Shown piece after piece: positions 54,233 to 64,000 of a stretch of 64,000 bases of DNA. Where the stretch lies: the NCBI RefSeq assembly GCF_002117915.1, contig NZ_BDJB01000010.1, positions 1 to 64,000 of the forward strand, written 5' to 3'. This stretch comes from Sphingomonas sp. TZW2008. GTDB lineage: Bacteria > Pseudomonadota > Alphaproteobacteria > Sphingomonadales > Sphingomonadaceae. Position numbers and translations under genes: made by a program. Each line of letters opens with the position of its first letter. Position 1 is the first letter of the stretch. The notes under the pieces are model-generated. The model was given only the letters and a program-made list of their open reading frames with translations. It was not told the DNA's origin and did no database searches.

Positions 54233-55617
54233 TGCGCCGCGCGCTGCTCCTCCCCGCGATGCTGGCAGGCTGCACGCTGCCGGGCCCGCGCGCGGAGGCG
54301 CCGCCCGGCGCCGCCGTCACGCCGCCGGCGGGATGGCGCACGCCGCTGAACCCCGGCGGCACGATCCGCGCCGGTTGGTGGGAGGCGTTCGGCGATCCCG
54401 TGCTCGCCAGTCTCGTCACCCGCGCGCTGGCCGCCAACGTCGACATCCAGATCGCGGCGGCGCGGGTGGAGGAGGCGCGCGCGGCGGAGGCGCTGTCGCG
54501 CGCCAACCTGCTGCCGCAGATCGGCGGCACCGTGGCGGAGACGCAGGGGCAGACGCTGAGCCCGTTCGGCACGCCGAGCCGCGCGATCGGCGCGCAGCCG
54601 GGAATCACCGCGAGCTACGATCTCGACCTGTTCGGGCGGCTGCGACTAGCGCGGGCGGCGGCGCGCGCGCAGCTGCTCGCCAGCGAGGGCGCGCGCGACA
54701 CCGTCCGGCTCGCTACCGCCGCCGCGGTCGCCAGCGGCTACGTCACGTTGCGCGCGCTGGACCAGCGGCTGGCGATCGCCCGCGCGACCTTGGCGGCTCG
54801 GGCGGAGGCGCAGCGGATCGCGCGTCGGCGCTACGAGACAGGCTATTCGTCGCGGCTTGAATATCGCCAGGCGCAGGCCGAATATGCCGCGACTGCGCAG
54901 CTCGTCCCCGCCGCGGCGCTGGCGATCAGCCGGCAGGAGAATGCGCTGTCGCTGCTGCTCGGTGACAATCCGGGGCCGGTCGCGCGCGGGCTGCCGCTCG
55001 ACGCGATCCGGCTGCCGCCGATCCCCGACGGTCTGCCCGCCGATCTGCTGCGCCGCCGCCCCGATCTCTTCCAGGCGGAGCAGACCCTGGTCGCCGCCGA
55101 TCGCAGCCTCGACAGCCAGCGCGCCGCCATGCTGCCCAATCTGGCGCTGACCGGCTCGGCGGGACTAGTCCTGTCGACCGCGCTGGCCAACCCGGTCGGC
55201 GTGTTCACGCTCGGCGCGAGCATCCTCGCGCCGCTGTTCGACGGCGGGCGGCTCGCCGCGCAGGAGGATGCCGCGGCGGCGCGGCGCGATCAGGCGGCGT
55301 TCGGCTATCGCCGCGCCGCGCTACAGGCGTTCCGCGAGGTCGACGACGCGCTCGACGGCGTGCGCCGCACGGGCGAGCAGGCGGACGATCTCGCGCGGCA
55401 GACCGCCGCGGCGCAGGGGGCGCTGCAGAATGCGTCGAACCGCTACCGCGCTGGCTATTCTGCCTATATCGAGCAGCTCGATGCCCAGCGCAGCCTGCTG
55501 ACGGCGGAACTGTCGCTGGTGCAGGCGCGCAGCGACCGGCTGGCGAGCTACGTCGCACTGTATCAAGCGATGGGCGGCGGCTGGTCCGCGACGGACGTGC
55601 GCGGCGCCGGGCAATAG
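54232..55617 (+). CDS. NodT-type outer-membrane efflux lipoprotein
   Basis: 461 aa from ATG 54232 (one-base overlap TGATG); GTG 54229 is also possible. Signal peptide with lipobox LAGC (Cys ~14) makes it a lipoprotein. Two outer-membrane-factor repeats: WWEAFGDPVLASLVTRALAANVDIQIAAARVEEARA and later YRAGYSAYIEQLDAQRSLL, plus LRRRPDLFQAEQTLVAADRSL. Third component of the EmrAB-like pump. No dedicated regulator is adjacent, though the MarR-family gene 1 kb away could be one. Confidence 0.92.
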   Translation: MRRALLLPAMLAGCTLPGPRAEAPPGAAVTPPAGWRTPLNPGGTIRAGWWEAFGDPVLASLVTRALAANVDIQIAAARVEEARAAEALSRANLLPQIGGTVAETQGQTLSPFGTPSRAIGAQPGITASYDLDLFGRLRLARAAARAQLLASEGARDTVRLATAAAVASGYVTLRALDQRLAIARATLAARAEAQRIARRRYETGYSSRLEYRQAQAEYAATAQLVPAAALAISRQENALSLLLGDNPGPVARGLPLDAIRLPPIPDGLPADLLRRRPDLFQAEQTLVAADRSLDSQRAAMLPNLALTGSAGLVLSTALANPVGVFTLGASILAPLFDGGRLAAQEDAAAARRDQAAFGYRRAALQAFREVDDALDGVRRTGEQADDLARQTAAAQGALQNASNRYRAGYSAYIEQLDAQRSLLTAELSLVQARSDRLASYVALYQAMGGGWSATDVRGAGQ

Positions 55618-55727
55618 CCCAAGGTGCGGATGTGGCCGCGCCCCGATTGCTTGGCGCCTACATAATCCGAATTGGTGCGGCCGGGCCGACAGTCGGCTAT
55701 GTACGGCGTTCGCAGGGGCATTCGACC

Positions 55728-55931
55728 ATGACGCAGATCGGCGCGACCATCGATGAAGTCGGAACGCTGATCCGCGACGGCGGCGGCTTCTTTCTGCGCC
55801 GTGACGGAGGCGGGCGCTACGCGCTCGAACTGCATCGCACGCCCGTCGATCTTGTCGAGAAGCGCGTGCGGCTGCGCGGTACGCTGGTCGGCGCCGATCT
55901 CGTCAACGCCGAAGGCGTCGCGCCCGCTTGA
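55728..55931 (+). CDS. DUF5818 family small protein
   Basis: 67 aa from ATG 55728. Sequence IGATIDEVGTLIRDGGGFFLRRDGGGRYALELHR fits the DUF5818 family of small proteins of unknown function common in sphingomonads, predicted as a compact beta fold. ~110 bp after the efflux operon and convergent with the NAD(P)-binding protein gene. No function assigned. Confidence 0.7.
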   Translation: MTQIGATIDEVGTLIRDGGGFFLRRDGGGRYALELHRTPVDLVEKRVRLRGTLVGADLVNAEGVAPA

Positions 55932-55935
55932 CGGG

Positions 55936-56580
55936 TCACCGGCGCGCCAGCGTGCGTATGGCGGGCACATGGTGCACGAAGACGCCCGGCGCAGTGCTTT
56001 GGATCAGCCGCTCGATCGCCGCGGCGATTAGGTCGGCACGAAGCGGCGCGTAGCGGGCGAGCGGACCGATCAGCAGCGGATCGAGCAGCGGTGCGACGCG
56101 CTGCGCGATCGCTTCCGCCGGACGCCGATCGGCGCGAGCCCCGAGCAGCAGGCTCGGGCGCAGGATATCGACGCGATCGTAGCCGAGCGTTCGGATCGCC
56201 GCCTCGACCTCACCCTTCACCGACAGGTACAGGCCGCGCCCGCCGGCGCCAACCGAGCTCACCAGCACGAAGCGGCGCGCCCCGGCGCGCCGGGCGAGCC
56301 GTGCAAAGGCCACACCGAAATCGTGATCGACCCGGCGGAAGCGCGCGGGCGATCCCGCAGCGCGCAGCGTCGTGCCAAGGCAGCAGATGCCGATGTCCGC
56401 CGCGTCGATCGGAACCGTCACCGGATCGTCGGCGAGGCGCTCGAAGTCGATCCGGCGCTCGCCCGGCCGCGTTGGCGCGCGTACTAGGCTGTCGAGCGCA
56501 ACGTCGTCGCGCCGCAGCAGGCGCTCGGTCAGCAGCCCACCGACGAGCCCCGTGCCACCGGCCATGACGATGCGTACCAT
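55936..56580 (-). CDS. NAD(P)-binding Rossmann protein (atypical SDR, HTATIP2-like)
   Basis: 214 aa. VMAGGTGLVGGLLTERLL cofactor motif at the N-terminus, DIGICCLGTTLRAAGS, FVLVSSVGAGG and YLSVKGEVE with a Tyr-x3-Lys pair. The pattern resembles HTATIP2/TIP30-like oxidoreductases. It is divergent from the marR gene over 85 bp. Physiological role unknown. Confidence 0.85.
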   Translation of the reverse strand: MVRIVMAGGTGLVGGLLTERLLRRDDVALDSLVRAPTRPGERRIDFERLADDPVTVPIDAADIGICCLGTTLRAAGSPARFRRVDHDFGVAFARLARRAGARRFVLVSSVGAGGRGLYLSVKGEVEAAIRTLGYDRVDILRPSLLLGARADRRPAEAIAQRVAPLLDPLLIGPLARYAPLRADLIAAAIERLIQSTAPGVFVHHVPAIRTLARR

Positions 56581-56665
56581 GGCGGGAAGGCTAGGGCGCG
56601 CGATCGCGTGTCGACCGTGTCGAAGCGACTCGCATAATCCTGCCCGGTGGGTCTAAGCCGGGGTC

Positions 56666-57097
56666 ATGACCATGCCGACCGACGAGGAACTGGCCGCGCT
56701 CGGCGCCGCGTTCGAGCTGTTCGCGCGCCGTCACAAGCTGGCCGAGGCGCTCGGGCCGGAGCGGCCGCTCAACGAGCTCGACAAGCAGATCCTGTCCTAT
56801 GTCGCGCGCAGCGACGGCTGCGGGCCGAGCGATGTCGCGCGCTTCCTGGGGGTGGCGAACACTACCGTCTCCTCGGCGACCGACCGGCTGGTGAAGCGCG
56901 ACCTGCTGCGGCGGCAGCGGCCCGAGGCGGATCGCCGCGCGGTCGCGCTGCACCTGACGCCGGCGGGCGAGAGCAGGGTCGCGGCGCTCCAGGCGATGTA
57001 TGGCGAGCTGTACCGCCGCTTGCTCGCGCCGCTCGACCCTGCCGAGCGGCGCCAGCTGATCGCGATGATGGCGAAGGTCGCGAACGACGACGCTTGA
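56666..57097 (+). CDS. MarR-family transcriptional regulator
   Basis: 143 aa. Winged helix with DVARFLGVANTTVSSATDRLVKRDLLRRQRPEADRRAVALHLTPAG, the DNA-binding helix and the DxR wing of MarR proteins, flanked by dimerisation helices. It lies directly before the molybdenum hydroxylase operon, with a 21-bp dyad in the gap (57098-57118), so it is the likely ligand-responsive regulator of those genes. Confidence 0.92.
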   Translation: MTMPTDEELAALGAAFELFARRHKLAEALGPERPLNELDKQILSYVARSDGCGPSDVARFLGVANTTVSSATDRLVKRDLLRRQRPEADRRAVALHLTPAGESRVAALQAMYGELYRRLLAPLDPAERRQLIAMMAKVANDDA

Positions 57098-57118
57098 ATA
57101 GTACGAACTTCGTGATAT
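57098..57118. promoter_or_regulatory. MarR-type operator candidate
   Basis: ATA-N2-ACGAA-C-TTCGT-N2-TAT, an inverted repeat of 8 paired positions per arm, starting right after the marR stop codon and 40 bp before the hydroxylase small-subunit ATG. Size and position fit a MarR dimer site. Confidence 0.5.
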
Positions 57119-57158
57119 TCCTCTGTTGGCGCGCTACTGGCGTCGCCGGGAGAGATTC

Positions 57159-57659
57159 ATGGCAATCACGATCAACGGCACTCCGATCGAACCGCCGGCG
57201 GATGCCCGCGTCTCGCTGCTCGATCTGTTGCGCGAGCGGCTGCACCTCACGGGCACCAAGATCGGCTGCAACCAGGGCGCGTGCGGCGCCTGCACGGTGC
57301 TGATCGATGGCCAGCGCGTGTTGTCGTGCCTGACGCTGGCGGCGCAGGCGGACGGCCGCACGGTCACCACGATCGAGGGACTGGGGGCGAACGGGCTTCA
57401 CCCGTTGCAGCAGGCGTTCCTCGAGCATGACGGCTTCCAGTGCGGCTATTGCACGCCGGGGCAGATCTGTGCCGCGAGCGCGATGCTAGAGGAGATCGCC
57501 GCAGGCGTGCCGAGCTACGTGACGCGCGATCTCGCCGCGCCGGCGCGGCTGACGCGCGAGGAGGTGCGCGAGCGGATGAGCGGCAATCTCTGCCGCTGCG
57601 GCGCACACAATGGGATCATCGACGCGATCATGACGGTAGCCGAGGGGCAGGCGGCATGA
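57159..57659 (+). CDS. Molybdenum hydroxylase, 2Fe-2S subunit
   Basis: 166 aa from ATG 57159. Plant-type cluster in the N-terminal half, CNQGACGACTVLIDGQRVLSC, then the four-helix domain with the second cluster: CGYCTPGQI and CRCGAHNGI. Electron-transfer subunit of a xanthine-dehydrogenase-family heterotrimer. Its stop overlaps the FAD-subunit start (ATGA). Confidence 0.93.
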   Translation: MAITINGTPIEPPADARVSLLDLLRERLHLTGTKIGCNQGACGACTVLIDGQRVLSCLTLAAQADGRTVTTIEGLGANGLHPLQQAFLEHDGFQCGYCTPGQICAASAMLEEIAAGVPSYVTRDLAAPARLTREEVRERMSGNLCRCGAHNGIIDAIMTVAEGQAA

Positions 57660-58642
57660 CGCCGGTGGCATATCGGCGTGCGCAGAGCACAGGCGATGCC
57701 GTGCGGCTGGCAGGCATGGCTGGCCACCGGCTGCTCGGCGGCGGGACCAACCTCGTCGACCTGATGCGCAAGGGTGTCGAGCAGCCCGCGACGCTGGTCG
57801 ACGTGACGGGTCTGCCGGGCGGGATCGAGGAAGCGGCGGACGGCAGCATCGTGATCGGCGCCGGCGCGCGCAATGGGGCGATCGCCGCCCACCCGTTGAT
57901 CCGCAGCCGCTATCCAATGCTGTCGCGCGCGATCCTCGCGGGTGCCTCGGCGCAGATCCGCAACATGGCGACGGCTGGCGGCAACCTCCTCCAGCGGACG
58001 CGCTGCGTCTATTTCGCCGACGAAGCGGGATCGCGCTGCAACAAGCGTGCGCCGGGCAGCGGGTGCGACGCGATCGGTGGCTTCACGCGCTATCACGCGA
58101 TCCTAGGGGCTTCGCCCGCGTGCATCGCGACGCATCCGTCGGACATGGCGGTGGCGCTAGCCGCGCTCGACGCGCGGGTGCATGTCGCGGGCAAGGACGA
58201 TGCGCGCGTCGTGCCGCTGGCCGACTTCCACCGCCTGCCGGGCGAGCGGCCCGACATCGAGACCGCCCTGGAACCGGGCGACGTGATCGTGGCGATCGAA
58301 CTGCCACCGTCGCGGCTCGCGGCGCGATCGGACTATCGCAAGGTGCGCGACCGCGCCTCCTATGCCTTTGCGCTCGTCTCGGTCGCGGCCGGTGTGGTGG
58401 TCGAGGACGGGCGGATCGCCGAGGCGCGGATCGCGCTGGGCGGCGTCGCGCACAAGCCGTGGCGGGCGCGGCTCGCGGAGGCGGCGCTGGAGGGTAAGGT
58501 GCCGAGCGAGGCGGCGTTCGTCGCCGCGGCGGCGGCGGAGCTCGCCACGGCCGAGCCGCAGCCGGGCAACGGGTTCAAAGTGGCGCTGGCGCAGCGGACG
58601 CTCGCTGCGGTTCTCTCCGCGCTGTGCGAGGATCAGGCATGA
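57656..58642 (+). CDS. Molybdenum hydroxylase, FAD-binding subunit
   Basis: 328 aa from ATG 57656 (ATGA overlap). FAD-PCMH fold: LLGGGTNLVDLMRKG, then AQIRNMATAGGNLLQRTRC, a Cys-rich insertion (CVYFADEAGSRCNKRAPGSGC) seen in the 4Fe-4S-carrying or related branch, and the C-terminal CO-dehydrogenase flavoprotein domain with RDRASYAFALVSVAAG. Flavin subunit of the three-gene hydroxylase. Confidence 0.92.
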   Translation: MTPVAYRRAQSTGDAVRLAGMAGHRLLGGGTNLVDLMRKGVEQPATLVDVTGLPGGIEEAADGSIVIGAGARNGAIAAHPLIRSRYPMLSRAILAGASAQIRNMATAGGNLLQRTRCVYFADEAGSRCNKRAPGSGCDAIGGFTRYHAILGASPACIATHPSDMAVALAALDARVHVAGKDDARVVPLADFHRLPGERPDIETALEPGDVIVAIELPPSRLAARSDYRKVRDRASYAFALVSVAAGVVVEDGRIAEARIALGGVAHKPWRARLAEAALEGKVPSEAAFVAAAAAELATAEPQPGNGFKVALAQRTLAAVLSALCEDQA

Positions 58643-60951
58643 GCAGGGTACAAAATGTCCTCGTCGGCACGGTGCGCAGCGCGCTCGGCTGGGTCCCCGC
58701 GCAATGGCTGCCCGGCGGCACGCCCGACCCGCTGATCGGCCGGCGCGGCGAAGTAGGGCGGCAGGCCGTGCGGATCGATGGCGACGCGAAAGTGCAGGGC
58801 CAGGCGCGCTTCTCCGCCGAAGTGCCGCTGGAGAACCTGTGCTACGCCGCGCTCGTCCACGCGACGATCACGCGCGGGCGGATCACGCGGATCGACACGG
58901 CACGGGCTGAGGCCGCCGAGGGCGTGCTGCTGGTTGTCACCCATCGCAACATGCCGCGCGTGTCCGGCCCCTCGCTGATCGCGATCACCGATCCGACCGC
59001 GGTCGGCAACAGCAGCCTGCCGATCCTCCAGGACGACCGCGTACATTACAACGGCCAAGTCGTCGCGGCGGTGGTCGCGGAAACGCAGGAGCAGGCCGAT
59101 CACGCGGCGTCGCTGATCGACATCGACTATACCGCCGAACCGGCCGAGACGCGCTTCGAAGCGGCGAAGGCGGGCGCGCGGATCATCCCGTCGCTGCTGA
59201 TCGAGCGCAACCACGTGTCGGTCGGCCGCGCCGAGCGCGAGCTCGCCCAGGCGCCGCACCAAGTGGACAATCTCTATCGCACGCAGTGGCAGAACCATAA
59301 TGCGATCGAGCTCCACGCGCTGACCGTCGCATGGGAGGGCGAGAAGCTGACCGTGCACGACACGACGCAGATGATCGCGTCCGAGGCCGCGACGCTAGCC
59401 AAGCTGTTCGGGCTGAAGCGCGAGGATGTGCGCGTGCTCTCGCCGTTCGTCGGCGGCGGTTTCGGCGGCAAGGGCTTCTGGGATCACCAGGTGGTCGCCG
59501 TTGCCGCGGCGCGGATGGTCGGTCGGCCGCTGCGGCTGCAGCTCAGCCGCGAGAGCGTGTATCGCATCGTGGGCGGACGAAGCGCGACCGAGCAGCGGGT
59601 GGCGATCGGTGCCGATAACGAGGGCCGGTTCACCGCGCTGATCCACAACGGCTATTCGGTGATGCCGCCCTACGGCGCATGCCCGGAGGCCTATACGCTT
59701 GGCACAAGGTCGGCCTATCGCGCGAAGAGCTTCGAAATCGTGCAGCGCCACATCGACATGGCGGTGGTGCCAAACACCTTCATGCGTGCACCGGGCGAGG
59801 CGATCGGCACCTTTGCGCTCGAAAGCGCCGTCGACGAGCTTTCGCACGAGCTGGCGATCGACCCGGTCGAGCTGCGGCTGCGGAACCTGCCCGACAAGCA
59901 TCCGATCACCGGCGCGCCCTTTTCGCAACATGCCGCGGCCAAGTCGTGGGCGGACGGCGCGGCGCGGTTCGGCTGGGAGCACCGCTCCGCCACGCCTGGC
60001 ACACGGCGCGAGGGCGAATGGCGCATCGGCATGGGCTGCGGCAGCGGCAGCTTTCCCTATATCCGCATGCCCGGCGCCGCCGTCCGCCTGACGATCCGGC
60101 GCGACGGCACAGCGACGCTGGCCTGCTCGGCGCAGGAGATGGGCATGGGGACCTCGACGGTGCTGGCGCAGCAGGTCGCCGACCGCTTGGGCATCCCGAT
60201 CGAGGCAGTGGCGATCGAGACGGGCGATTCCGATCTGCCGCCGGCGCCGATGGCGGGTGGATCGGGGCAGAGCGTGTCGATCGCCGGCGCGCTGCTCGCC
60301 GCGTCGGAGAAGCTTCCGGGCGAGTTGCTCCGTCTGGCCGGCAACGACAGCCCACTCGCCGGATTGCGACCGGGCGAGATCCGGCTGATCGAGCAGGGGA
60401 TGGCGAGCGCCGCCGACCCGACCCGGCACGAGACCTTTCGTTCGATTCTCGCCCGCGCCAATCGCGACGAGGTGAGCGTTTCCGCGACCGGCACACCGCC
60501 GCTCGAAATGATGAAGTTCGCGATGCATTCCACCGCGGCGATGTTCTGCGAGCTGCGCGTCAGTGACGTGACCGGCGAAATCCGCGTCGATCGCCTGCTC
60601 GGCTCGTTCGACTGCGGCACGATCCTCAACCCGCGTACCGCCGCCAGCCAGTTCCGCGGCGGGATGATCATGGGGCTTGGCCTCGCGCTGACCGAAGAGA
60701 CGTGGCTCGACGAGCGCAGCGGGCGGATCATGAACCCGACGCTGGCCGACTATCACGTGCCCGCACACCTCGACGTGCCCGAAATCGAGGTGATGTGGAC
60801 TGGGATCCCCGATCCGCGATCGCCGCTGGGCGCGCGCGGGATTGGCGAGATCGGCATCACCGGGGTCGCAGCGGCGGTTGCCAATGCCGTGTTCAACGCC
60901 ACCGGTAAACGCGTGCGCGACCTGCCGATAACACTCGACAAGCTGTTATAG
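58639..60951 (+). CDS. Molybdenum hydroxylase, molybdopterin-binding subunit
   Basis: 770 aa from ATG 58639 (ATGA overlap). N-terminal aldehyde-oxidase a/b hammerhead (GDAKVQGQARFSAEV), then Moco-binding parts: VGGGFGGKGFWDH, MRAPGEAIGTFALES, MGMGTSTVLAQQVADRLG and the C-terminal GARGIGEIGITGVAAAVANAV with the catalytic Glu region (GEIG). The enzyme hydroxylates an aldehyde or N-heterocycle; the substrate is not determined. A chaperone or cofactor-maturation gene (XdhC/CoxF) is not seen in the window. Confidence 0.93.
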   Translation: MSRVQNVLVGTVRSALGWVPAQWLPGGTPDPLIGRRGEVGRQAVRIDGDAKVQGQARFSAEVPLENLCYAALVHATITRGRITRIDTARAEAAEGVLLVVTHRNMPRVSGPSLIAITDPTAVGNSSLPILQDDRVHYNGQVVAAVVAETQEQADHAASLIDIDYTAEPAETRFEAAKAGARIIPSLLIERNHVSVGRAERELAQAPHQVDNLYRTQWQNHNAIELHALTVAWEGEKLTVHDTTQMIASEAATLAKLFGLKREDVRVLSPFVGGGFGGKGFWDHQVVAVAAARMVGRPLRLQLSRESVYRIVGGRSATEQRVAIGADNEGRFTALIHNGYSVMPPYGACPEAYTLGTRSAYRAKSFEIVQRHIDMAVVPNTFMRAPGEAIGTFALESAVDELSHELAIDPVELRLRNLPDKHPITGAPFSQHAAAKSWADGAARFGWEHRSATPGTRREGEWRIGMGCGSGSFPYIRMPGAAVRLTIRRDGTATLACSAQEMGMGTSTVLAQQVADRLGIPIEAVAIETGDSDLPPAPMAGGSGQSVSIAGALLAASEKLPGELLRLAGNDSPLAGLRPGEIRLIEQGMASAADPTRHETFRSILARANRDEVSVSATGTPPLEMMKFAMHSTAAMFCELRVSDVTGEIRVDRLLGSFDCGTILNPRTAASQFRGGMIMGLGLALTEETWLDERSGRIMNPTLADYHVPAHLDVPEIEVMWTGIPDPRSPLGARGIGEIGITGVAAAVANAVFNATGKRVRDLPITLDKLL

Positions 60952-61127
60952 GATTGGGCGGGCGCCGCGGCGTTAATCTGAGCCACGCCGATCCGCGCAC
61001 TGCGGCGCCTGTGTACCGGCTCGTACGATCGCCCGATGCCGGTGCGCAGGCAGGTGCGATTGCGGGGGTGGGCGGGCGGCGGATCAGCCTTGAAGGATAC
61101 GCTGCCCGATCGGTACGTTCCGGACCA

Positions 61128-61910
61128 ATGATCGAAAGTCCGCTTGAAGCACGATTGTCGCAATACACGCCGCTGACCTTCGCCGAGCGCGACGCGCTGC
61201 GCTGGCTTGAACGGCGCGAGCGCAGCGTTGCGGCCGGCGAGGTGCTGATCGAGGAGGGGGCGGCGACCGACCAGCTCTACCTCGTGGCGAGCGGGTGGCT
61301 GCACGGATCGGTACGGCTCAAGGACGGCGGGCGGCAGATCCTGCGCTTCTACTTCGTCGGCGACGTGACGACGACCTTCTCTATCGCCTGGGGGCGCAGC
61401 GCCGCGAGGCTGCAGGCGGTCAGCCCCGCGAACCTCTATCAGATTCCGAAGGACGTGTTCGGTCGGCTGTTCCGATCGCAGCCGCGACTCGGCGCCTTGC
61501 TCTATGCCGTCGCCGCGTCGGAACAGGTGGCGATGGCGGATCGGCTGACGTCGATCGGGAGGACTGACGGCTTTACGCGGATCGCGACGCTGCTGCTCGA
61601 CATCCGCTCGCGGTTGCGCGTGGCGGACGGGCTCGACGGGTCGACGTTCGAGCTACCTTTGACGCAGCAGGATCTGGGTGATGCGGTCGGCCTGACCAAG
61701 ACGCACGTCAATCGATCGCTCAAAGCGCTGGAGGAGACGGGGTTGGTCGAGCGTACCGGGCGCCTGATCCGGATCAACGACGTCGACCGCCTTGCCCGAC
61801 TGGTCGATTTCAAGGATCGGCACGGCGAGATCGCGACCGACTGGCTCCCCACCGCCGGGCCGAGAAGTGACATGGATCATACAACCGCCCGGATCGAAGA
61901 ACATATGTAA
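61128..61910 (+). CDS. Crp/Fnr-family transcriptional regulator
   Basis: 260 aa from ATG 61128. cNMP-binding-like beta-roll (~20-140) with LIEEGAATDQLYLVASGWLHGSVRL and ILRFYFVGDVTTTFSIAW, the long dimer helix, and an HTH with LPLTQQDLGDAVGLTKTHVNRSLKALEETGLVER. No N-terminal Cys cluster of Fnr and no obvious cAMP contacts, so the effector is unknown. C-terminal ~50 residues extend beyond the HTH. It could bind the Fnr-like boxes in the first 18 kb; this is conjecture. Confidence 0.92.
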   Translation: MIESPLEARLSQYTPLTFAERDALRWLERRERSVAAGEVLIEEGAATDQLYLVASGWLHGSVRLKDGGRQILRFYFVGDVTTTFSIAWGRSAARLQAVSPANLYQIPKDVFGRLFRSQPRLGALLYAVAASEQVAMADRLTSIGRTDGFTRIATLLLDIRSRLRVADGLDGSTFELPLTQQDLGDAVGLTKTHVNRSLKALEETGLVERTGRLIRINDVDRLARLVDFKDRHGEIATDWLPTAGPRSDMDHTTARIEEHM

Positions 61911-62017
61911 CGACCGCGCAACGAAAGTTCCGTTACCCGCAAATTTCCCGCAACCGCCCCATTTGCCCGCGGTTCGGCGTTGGGTGGCCCGTTTCCGGGT
62001 CGAGCGGGGAAATCTTT

Positions 62018-63192
<1,175 letters not shown>

Positions 63193-63196
<4 letters not shown>

Positions 63197-64000
63197 TCGG
63201 CGCCCCCGTGGCGGCGAATACCTTGACCGGAGCCAATGCGGCGAAGGGGCTGACCCCAGCCGTACTGCCGCTGTTTCGCGAGCTTGGCGACCTGAAGCGC
63301 ATCCACTCGGCGGCGACCCCCGGATCGATCGCCGAACGGCTGTTCGTCGCCGCGTGGGCGGCGCTGGTCCGCGGCGATGCGGCGGGTAGCGTGATGGCGC
63401 GCACGGTAGCGGCGGCGCTGGTATCGGCGCGGCTCGGCGACATCGATGCCGCCGCGCTCGCCTTGCTCGGGATCAGCGACGAGGCGTCGGCGATCCTCGG
63501 CCGCGCATTCGACGAGATCGCACCCGAGCTCCCCGCCGCGCTAAGCGCGCAGTTGCGCGAGGCGCTGATCGGGGGGCGGCCGGAAGCCGGGCCGGTGCCC
63601 GCCTTCGTCGGGAAGCTCTCCCGCCAACCGCGCGCGGGCGTCACCTGTCCCGGGCGGCCGCGCATCCTGCTCCAGCCGCCCGAGAACCACGCCGAGCACT
63701 GCCTGATGGTCGCGGTATACGGCGTGCTTGCGAGCGGCTGGCACGATGCCGATCCGACCGCGGTTTTCGTCGCCGGGCTTGCGCATCACCTGCACAACGC
63801 GGACATGCCCGACAGCGGTTACTCGGGCGAGATGCTACTCGGCGGTGCGCTCAATGCCGCGATCGCCAACGCCCGCGCCTCCGCGCTTGGCGAACTCGAC
63901 GATCGCCTGCGCCCGATCGTCGAGGCGGCGATCGAACCCATCGGCGGCGATCGCACGCCCGAGGCGCGCGCCTTCCACGTCGCCGACGTGCTCGACCGCG
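63193..64000 (+). CDS. HD-domain-like hydrolase (partial, runs off the window)
   Basis: GTG 63193 overlaps the ino1 stop as GTGA; the frame is open to the window end (269 codons seen). All-alpha sequence rich in Ala; the motif NHAEHCLMVAVYG and VFVAGLAHHLHNADMPDSGYSG resembles an HD phosphohydrolase helix pair, with His-His where His-Asp is expected. Position suggests a phosphatase step after Ino1, for example inositol phosphate dephosphorylation. Family assignment is tentative. Confidence 0.5.

Noticed and set aside
59395-60768. 457-codon minus-strand frame opposite the molybdopterin subunit
   Set aside because: No recognisable domain; the other strand encodes a complete hydroxylase subunit.
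61921-61936. Imperfect AACG/CGTT repeat before ino1, considered as an EcfG promoter
   Set aside because: On either strand the spacing between GGAAC and CGTT is only 3 bp, not 16-17.

Overview
The window is high-GC chromosomal DNA of an alphaproteobacterium, most likely a Sphingomonas or close relative. That is an inference from gene content: a TonB-dependent receptor, EcfG-type stress promoters, LOV-domain kinases, an EmrAB/NodT efflux operon and sphingomonad-style protein families. No rRNA, tRNA, CRISPR array, insertion sequence or integrase was seen. About 55 protein genes are supported, many in tight operons with 1- or 4-bp start/stop overlaps.

Layout. 1-2.3 kb: a membrane metallophosphoesterase and an aldo/keto reductase. 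2.4-2.8 kb: a decayed Crp/Fnr regulator. 2.9-25.2 kb: a large carbohydrate and stress locus. It holds a glycosyltransferase/UDP-galactopyranose mutase fusion, a GH1/RmlD fusion, a Mn-catalase/lactonase-like/DUF892 cassette, sugar dehydrogenases, DUF1003, a methyltransferase plus clan-A glycosidase operon, a GT9/DUF6165 operon, and a six-gene operon of two nucleotide-sugar epimerases, a GT4 enzyme and three CgeB-like transferases, the last fused to a UDP-glucuronate-decarboxylase-like epimerase. 25.2-30.8 kb: metabolic genes (pncB, SDR, cyclase, periplasmic HIU hydrolase, CinA-like, ferredoxin reductase). 30.8-37.1 kb: TpsB and CHASE2-EAL divergent from a FecR protein with a very long Ala/Lys/Glu helix. 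37.3-41.8 kb: Baeyer-Villiger-type monooxygenase, SDR and two GSTs. 42.3-45.2 kb: TonB receptor. 45.3-47.8 kb: TadE/TadE/TadG minor pilins. 48.2-51.3 kb: two different LOV histidine kinases. 51.4-55.6 kb: EmrB/EmrA/NodT efflux. 55.7-61 kb: MarR regulator and a three-subunit molybdenum hydroxylase. 61.1-64 kb: Crp/Fnr regulator, myo-inositol-phosphate synthase and a partial HD-like protein.

The most interesting layer is regulatory. A near-symmetric promoter at 15473-15499 carries GGAAC-N16-CGTT on both strands, exactly the alphaproteobacterial EcfG (general stress response) consensus, midway between two divergent glycan-related operons. The same consensus precedes the LOV kinase gene (48080-48104), and a one-mismatch version precedes the epimerase/glycosyltransferase operon (17500-17525). 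Fnr/FixK-like dyads lie beside three transcription units of the same locus. Together with Mn catalase, DUF892 and DUF1003 genes this suggests a stress-inducible surface-glycan programme, with light sensing elsewhere in the window under the same sigma factor. The enzymatic product of the glycan locus is unknown.
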